Assembly (NCBI GenBank): GCA_026874595.1
Contig: CM049316.1
Location: 68,782,676 to 68,846,675 of the forward strand
Reading direction: 5' to 3'
From: Sipunculus nudus
Lineage: Eukaryota > Annelida > Sipuncula > Golfingiida > Sipunculidae
Length of the DNA: 64,000 bases
Part shown: piece by piece, positions 26,016 to 35,000 of the stretch
Layout of the letters: each line of letters opens with the position of its first letter
How positions within the stretch are numbered: position 1 is the stretch's first letter
Translations under genes and position numbers: made by a program
The notes under the pieces: model-generated
The model's input: the letters and a program-made list of their open reading frames with translations, nothing else
Databases searched by the model: none
Told to the model about the DNA's origin: nothing

Positions 26016-29000
26016 TTCACTGTCAACAACCAAAATTGAACAAAATATCATTTACAGATTCAGTATTTCACTGAAGGTTGAGTAAATATTCAAAATTCCC
26101 AGTTAACAAGAAAATCAGATAACTATTGACAAATTTATTGCCTAACAATTTCATGTGCCTTTAAATCCTACATGATATCACGCGCTATGGTGAGACTTAT
26201 GGTGCCATTGCAGGCAAGAGACTATTTTTCATACGGCCAGGTGACTTTCATGTCATTTTAACTGTGCATTATTATACCTGGCATAAGATAAATTGATACA
26301 GACACAAATCCTGGCCACCATTTAAAGATTCAATAAACTTTGGCACATTGACATATAGATAAAAAGAAAAAAAAATCATAATATTAAGTTTCCTCAGAGG
26401 TAAAGTTCAGCTACATTTTTCACTATAAGTAATGCATGGATTGCCTCACTATTTGTAGCTTATCATCTACAATATTTTCACAGATCTACCAAATTGGTGC
26501 AGCCAACTACAGAGTCATTATTCTTCGTGAGTTTCAGGATTTGTTTGAGACAGACATGTCAGAATATCAGCAAAGGAATCATATAGTTTTACCAATGCAA
26601 ATAAAGTACTTAACCATTCATGCAAAATCTGAACAAAATTGGGCCAAAAGAGGTGTGTGTGTAATGGTTGGGATTTCATTACTTTCAGTTCATTTTAACT
26701 GATACAAAAGCCCAATAACTTAATGATGCATGCATAGATTGCCTTGAAATTTGCTTTGCATGTGGATCTTAGATAGCTAAGAGGTCAGGGGTGCCACCTG
26801 TATTTTTAGCATATTGGCAAAATTAATGAGTACCTCAGTAATTTGACAACTGGACTACTGTTACTGTTTTTCATTTCCAGAAACCATCAGTTTTGATTCT
26901 TCAGATGCCTCGTTCAGGGAGCAGATTCAAGATGTTCAAGCGCATTATCTGCAGTTTGACACTGGATATCACTGACATGCTTGAAAAAGGTAATTATTTC
27001 CTGGTCAATTTTGATTTTTTTTCTCTTCAGCGCCGTACATACTACTTTTCCTGCAGGCACATATCAGGAAAATGCAAAATGTGTCGACTGTATAATATAT
27101 AATAGATAGCTGTAATTTTATCTCTGGTGACTAGAAGTCATCTGAGCAATAACATCAAACGATTTTTTCTTGTCCATTGTCTGTCTGACCAGACATCCAT
27201 TAACAAGACACGTTTGAAACCTTTTGACCAACGAATCCAAAATTCTACATACAGTTAGATTTACTAAAGTTTTCTTACCTAACTGCAAACTGAGTCACTG
27301 CAACTTTTTTCCTTTGCTTTATTAAGGGAAAACCACAATTTTCCATTAAAAATCTATACATTTCATTACTGCACACCATGAAAACCACTGGTGTTGCTTT
27401 GTTCATATTTGACATGACTTTTTCTGCATATATATATTTTATGTACATGCAAGAAATTAGATCAATATAAATTGAATTGTTGAAGTTATAAGCCCAAACA
27501 TAAGGCACTTTGTCAAAAATCAGGAACATTATTTTCATACTCCCATGATCATTGTTGAATCAAGAGAGTCTATTTCAACAATATAACTTTAATTTAGTTT
27601 TAATTGTACACCAGATATCAGATAAAAAAATTAAAAACATTTAAATTATAAGCATAATTGTAAAATTATTACCATAAATGTTGGATAACTTTGGCCATGA
27701 ATTATTTTTTCTGGTAAGCACTGTTAATTTACTCATCACATCCTGCAAAAATAATGATCTAATTTTTCATAATCTTAATTTGAAAAAAAGGTTAATAAAA
27801 CAATCTAGCTTTTATTGAAATTTTTAGAAGACAATCATATTTAACTTCACAGAAGTTGACAGTGAACTTGTACTGGTAGTTATTTTAATTGTTAATGTTA
27901 TACAGTTTATTTTTAGGATATAAATAGTTTAAGCTTATGTCTAAGCCTACTTGATCAGTTTTGTAAATTATAGAAAATATATATAAGCTTTAATTGAAAA
28001 AAAATCAACAAAAATTGCTTATAATTGGAACTTAGGACAATTCTTTACAGGAAGCACTTTGATTTGATTACTGATTCTGAATTTTGAAAGTTATTGCCCC
28101 AAACTGGACAAGTTTTAGAAGTTTTTAAAGAAGCCATACCATATTTCACTGTATTACCTGATGGTCACTAAAGTGCAAGAGTGCATTCCAGGGAAGCTTC
28201 CCTTGGATGGCCTTCAGCTGGACTAGTGGGGCTTGGCTACAGCAATTGTCAGATGCCAGTAGTTATCAAGAGAAAACCTGCTCCCGCCAGTTGATAGCAG
28301 ATTGTGTATCAACACAAGTTATAGATTTAGCGTTCAATTCATTTATTCTAGGAATGTTGATACATTTTGATGTTTCATATTACAATGGTTGACCTCATTC
28401 ACACATTCATCATCCACTCTGTGATTTATTGCTTGAATTTTTGTAATCACCATTAGTGCAGACGCTGTAGATGATATAAAAAAGGATCAACATTTTATAC
28501 ACCCGCCTGTGACGGGACGTTTTATGGTGTATCAACAGTCCGTCCCAGCGTCTTTCTGTTCATTAACTTTTAGTGTGGCCATGATAACTTGCCAGGGAAT
28601 CGATGGTTTTTCATGAAACTCACAATAACAACTTACCAATAGATTATCTCACTCGAGTTCGAATTTAGGAGAAAATAACACACATCTGACGAGGTCAGAG
28701 GTCACGAGGCTATTTTATGGTGTCGCTGTGATAACTTTTCAGGAGTATGATGGATTTTGATGGAACTCAACAGAAATATTAACCAATATATAATCTCTCT
28801 CCTAAGTTTGATTCCGAGCAAGTTATAAGCATATTTAATGAGGTCAGAGGTCACCAGACATTGGTGGCATCGGGATAACTTACCAAATATCTAATTTATA
28901 TTCATGGAACTCTTTGTAAGTATTGCATTTAATTGCATTAATCACTTGTATTTAATTATCTACAAAATTCATGCATATTTATTTATTTATTTATTTTGCA

Positions 29001-32000
29001 TTGCTTTTTTTTATGCCCCCGCCACAAAGTGGCCGGGGCATATAGTTTTACCCATGTCCGTCATTCTGTCATACCGTCATTCCGAAATAAACAGTTGTAC
29101 GGACGTTTTTTCGCAATGCCTGTAGATATTGGCCTGATTTTTCGGTTGACCTACTTTTGACGGTATGACGGCTCCTGAACATAGAAAATTACATTAAAAA
29201 TAGAAATTTTCATGACAAATGCACATGTACAGCCTTTTTCTCAATGCTTGCAGATACTGGCTTAATTTTTGGTGGGTGAGCGCATAACGACCACTCACAA
29301 ATCAAGTTCGCGTTTTGCCCCGTTTGACATATTTTTGACTGTATGACGGCTTCTGAACAAAGAAGATTTAATGAAAAAAGAATTTGCACGATAAATGCTC
29401 ATGTATAGACTTTTTGCAATGCTTGCGGATATTGACCTGATTTTTGGTGTGTGGGCGTATAACGACTTCTTACAGATCAAGTTCGCATTTTGTCCCAGTG
29501 ACCTACTTTTGACCGTATGACAGTTCCTGAACAGAAAATTTTACAAACTTTAACATATATTCCTAATTTGCTCCAGGCGGGGGCATTCGCGTCATTCTGT
29601 CACATCTAGTTTCTTATTTATTTTATTACAATCCATAATTTTTTCCCAGTGCCGTGACTTGACATTTGCTACCTAGGTAAAGTTACATTACACTTCGGAC
29701 AAAACTTTCTAATTAGCGTGATAGCACTCTTAATTATCATTGCATGGGATCTGATACAGTGGAAAGGATTATGTAATGACTTTTGAATAGATTAAGCCGG
29801 TTTGAATTTGCCTATATTTGCAGAATTAATTTCCTATTTTGTGCTTTGTAATTCCCTGAAATATTAACATAATCATGCAGATATAAGTATTTATGTTCTT
29901 ATATATTAGTATTGCACCATAGCAAGTTGGTAAGGTAATTATCTTAAATTAAATCAATGTGAGGGAGTTTAGCTGTGAAACTAGGCCAGCTGGAATTTAA
30001 GCTCAGCTGACTATAATTCATTTGAGCTATAGTCTTGGTTCTTTGTCCGTAAACAGGGCACGTTTTGAAAACGTTGGATCTACGAATCTAAATTTGGCAT
30101 CAGTTAGCTGTTCCAAAACTCTCCTACCATACCAAACATTGGGCCACAACGACTTCGTTCCTTCAAGATACTTTGGAAAAACCTCAATTTTTGATTAAAA
30201 ATCTTTTATTACATTTCAAGACGGCCTAATATCAAAACCACTGATCCGTTATTGATCATATTAAATATACATATTCTATACATTTGCTATATACATACCA
30301 GAAATTTTGTAAGTATTGCGTAATTTCTCGAAGATATGAGCCAAAACATAATTATGCACTTTTAAAAAAAACAGGAAATATATTTTTTCACTTAAAATGA
30401 GAATTGCTGAACCTAGAGACTCTTTCTCGGGGTTATAACTTTAACTTCATTTAAGCTAGATTCAAATGTATACAAAAAATTACATCTGAATTGTGCAATT
30501 TTTTTTAAGTTATCAGCATTAATTATTGGCCAAAGCACTTTTTTCCCCTGTATGCACTGTATGCTTTTCACAGCATGTATACATAAGAATTTAATCTTTT
30601 AAAATCTGAAATTTCAAATGAATTGATTGAAAAGAGTAGCTTTTATTCAAGTTTTTAGACACCATATCAAGTATTGTTTACATCAGGTTAGCTCAGATTA
30701 ACGATGGAGAGTAGTGGGTGATGGAGTCTTCACCTGTGTTACTGGTATGTATCACTCGACACTCCAGGTCAACTAAGCTTGGCTTCAACTTGGTCCAACC
30801 TTATGTATCACAAGAGGTCACAATGATTTAAGTACACATTTACTTGTGCCCACTAAGTGATGTAATGCTGTAAAAGTGTGGAGCATTCCATTAATACCTC
30901 AGTTCATACAACTGGTACACTCAATCAAGAATTTGGGCAAAATTTTCCTGGAATTTAACCTTTAGCTCATTTGGCAATATCTGTAAACTGGTTTTAGAAT
31001 CGATAATTACATTTTCACATTTTTGTTTAAAAGATATATCCTTTGGTATAAACCTTTATTCCCTGTTGCATGATTAAAATTGTTTCAAGTATATACACAG
31101 TGCACTATATACTTATTAAATTGATCTTATGCTCATTTGAAGTTGTACAATTCTAATTATCTTTACAGTATTTAATTTCAGTTTATAAATTAAATGTGTA
31201 AAATTATACAGCTCATCTCAATTTTCTTCCTTATTCTGTTGCTTGCAGGGTTCCATGTATTCCCAGTGAGTATTATAAACACATGTTATGTTCACATAAC
31301 ATAAATAGATATAGTTTTTACAAATATTTGATCAGTATTAAGAGGCTCCTGCATGTTTGATGTAGTCTAAAAAATGCACATGTAGTGTTTGTCTTGCATT
31401 AATATATTTACTATTTAATTATCACCAAATAGCAAGGCCATTTTCTCTTAGCTTTTCAGATGCTAATATGTAAAGAAATAGAAATAAGTACATTCTCCAT
31501 TTGCTAAATTTTGACAAAGTTAAGCTGAGCGCCATGGCCCATGGGTCCCTTGTTCTTTGTCTTTATTTGTTTTGATTAGAATTATATGAAAGTAGCAGTT
31601 TTCATGATGATGTATACAGTTTGTTGTCACCTAAACTGTTTCGCTCAACATTTTGAAATGACATGATCTTTCAGTAATTGTGTCACGGGGTTACTCTGGC
31701 CCGTGGCCAGGTTCGTTTGAAACATTAAGAAATTATGCCGAAGATAGCCGAGAACTCTCACATACACCCATGAACAAACAACAAAGACAGCAGGTATATA
31801 ACAACCTTATTGTATTGACTATATATAAGGTGAATTTCGATCAAATGGCTTGGCTAGTAGCGTCGCCGATATGAAGCTGGCCCAGGAGCTGTTACGGGTA
31901 CCAGGCTCACTGAGAGGGGAACCATCCCAAAAGTGCAATATCTGAAGACAAATAAAACCCTTATTTAATCTTTACGGTTCTCAACCAAATCATCCCTAGA

Positions 32001-35000
32001 GGAATGTGTCACAAGAAGGGAAATGTATTTACACAGGAAAATTGAAAACAAGTACATTAGGCCAAGAGATGATTGATTTTAAGACTATTAAATTTAACAG
32101 GGCACATGAAAAATTAATGAAGTAATAATTACAATAACGAAATATAATATCCAGCTAAGTTCTTTACTGAGGCTGTCAAACAGTGTCTTTTCAATGCGAT
32201 AAGGAAAATCGTAACAGGCTCATCAATATTGCATCGGAGTTTGAGGAATGTCCATTGTCACAGGTTGGTTGTGGTTTCGAACGGTTGTCATGGTATCCTC
32301 CACTCACAGGGTTTCTTCCGGTGCTTGTTTTTTTTCAACGTTTTTGCTGGCTTCAGTACAGATATGCTTGGCCAAAGATTGTTTTCAACTTCAGTTACAT
32401 GCCGCTATAAATAAAGTTCTGTTAGAGAGTTGGTTACTATTAAATGTTAATTTGGCCAACTTTAACGTGGTTCATGCTTCTTGAAGCAATGGGTGTTCAG
32501 GTCACTGGTGCACCTCTCACTTCCAGGTTCACAGACCAACTCTGGTCTTCACACAAAATTCCCAATGCATCAAGTAACAAAAAAAAATTACAGCCTCACT
32601 TTGAGTTGTGTGATTGCTGGGGCATAAGAAAGGACTTGTGACAGGGAGAAAGGGGATTCTTGGCCTGCAGAAAATAGAAAGTACAATTTAAAACCCAATG
32701 ACTACACAGGGCATTGAAAAACTGGACATGACATGGTCCACTGCACTTAGTCAAAACTTGAAAACTTATTAGGGATTTAAGGTTACAGGACTCTACTCGC
32801 CTGGGGAAAGTACACGGCAGGGGAAGAAAACTGAATCACATTTAAAATACATTAATAAATATTGTTTTCACCAGTCAACCTGTTACAAATTGCTTGTTGG
32901 TGTTATAAAGTGCAGGTAAAGTGAGACTGCAATGAATTGGTGCTTCATGTATTTCCTTCAAATTCAAGTTCACAAAGTTCCTCATATGTTGTTCCATTGG
33001 GGTGTCATAATCATGCATACACTTTTGTTAATACCTGACTTATGAATTTATTTGATAAACATTTCTTTCTTCTTTGATTCATTTTGTCATATGTTAATAG
33101 CTGCCAGAGAATGTTGTGTGTGTCATGGACTTGCAACTGAAGAATGCGCAGAGTGTTATAAGCAGTTCAGTGAGCACAAGGACATGTGTCTGTTTCCATT
33201 TTGTCTATTGTGCAGTGAAAAAGTAAGTTCTGATTTCATTTGTAACGAAAGTACTTTCATTCCCATAAGGCTACTTTTTCTCTGTACCCATTCCCTTTTG
33301 ATGTCTCTTGAAATATATTGAACTTTAAAGCAAAATCTCTATGAAATGTCAAAACTCAAAAGGGTCATGTAACCTGAATATTATCAAATTGCCAATTTCT
33401 TGAGCTGTGTTGCAAATATATAATTTTGATTCTTTTTAGTGACTGAGGTGGATGAACAATTTTGGGTTGGTTCGTCAAATAATAATATTGTGCTTCATCT
33501 ACATCTTTACAACTATTGGCAAAGAAAGTGTAAACAGAATCACTCATTCGATTTCTTCAGAAATGTTATCTTAAAAGTCCAGTTTAGTAAAACCTTCAAT
33601 ATCTCAGTAATCATTGCAAGGATTGCCATGTAATTTGCTGTGCTCGCATGTTTCTCTTTAAAGCTCCATTGCCGCCATTGGAGGAGTTTCACTCATGCTG
33701 AACTTTTGATGCCTTTGGTCTGTCACCGTTCCATCTATATAGTCTGTCCCGAAAATCTTGTCTGCATGTTGTTTCTCGATAATTATTATAAGAATATTCT
33801 AAAAAATGATCTTTGGCATAAGGGAAAAATCCATATATTCCATAAATTTTGTGTGAAGTAGTGCCATGTAAAATATTTACTTTGTGACTCTTGCATTAAT
33901 TATGCTTATGGACCTTGGATGGCTTATTTCCTGCACAGTCAGATGCACAGTTCCTCTATGGTACACTTTCCGTGTCTCTGGTTGCATGAGGTGTTTGTAA
34001 GACAACAGTGATGTCACAAAGACATCACAATGGTTATTCGCATTTGACCTTCAATTGCCTGATATCATCAGCTTGCCTGCAGGCTTGTTTATAATCAGTA
34101 CTCAGGTGATGTAACCTGTATGTCATAATCCGGATTGTCTCATATGAATTTCAAGCATGCTTGGTAAGGCATTATTTTTACAGAGGCAGTTGGCGGAATA
34201 GCTCCTCCAGACCAGAAATGTTTATACTGCTTCACTTGTATGAAAAATTAACCTGGAAAACAAGCAGACATGGGTACTGGGACAGACCATTGTCAGCCAC
34301 TGGTTGTGGGAGTGTTAGACCTAGTGTGTTCTCTCTTAAACTCCAGACGGGTCAGGGAGAAAGTTCCATTCTAATTATTCTATGAGCTATGCAGCCAAAA
34401 AAGAAACTGACTTTAAGACCTTGGAAATCATATTATTTCACAGTGTTCAAAGCTATTGAACAGAAATTTACAATTTGAACCCAAAACTAAATAAATACAC
34501 CTCATCTCCAGCCCCATAATGGAATATTGAACAAAACTCGCCCAACCAGTCCTGTAGAAATGTCATTCAAAAGTTATTAAATTTCACTGCAGTGGTTCCA
34601 TTTTTAGTATAATTGATACAGATGCTCCAGTTTCTAAAAAAAATGTGCCTGGTTTATCATGGACATCTTTTCTGTTTTATGAGATTAGTACTGCCCTATA
34701 TATTTTGTTTAAAAAATATTTAGTTGATATCCAAATTGAATGTCTACAATCTGTATCTCTTATGCATGGAGTACCTTGAAATTTGTCATGTTTATTCTTC
34801 CTGTTCATATCAAATTAATCAAATTCAACTGAGTTTTTGGTGTGAAACAACAAGAATCAACAGACATAAGCATTTATGTGCCATCTGTGCAACGCTGTAC
34901 ATATATTCAGTATAGGAATTAATTAAGAGACAATATGAATTAATAATTTTCAGTCAGTGAATGTGGAATATAGTATATGCAAGTCACAAGCTAATATTTG

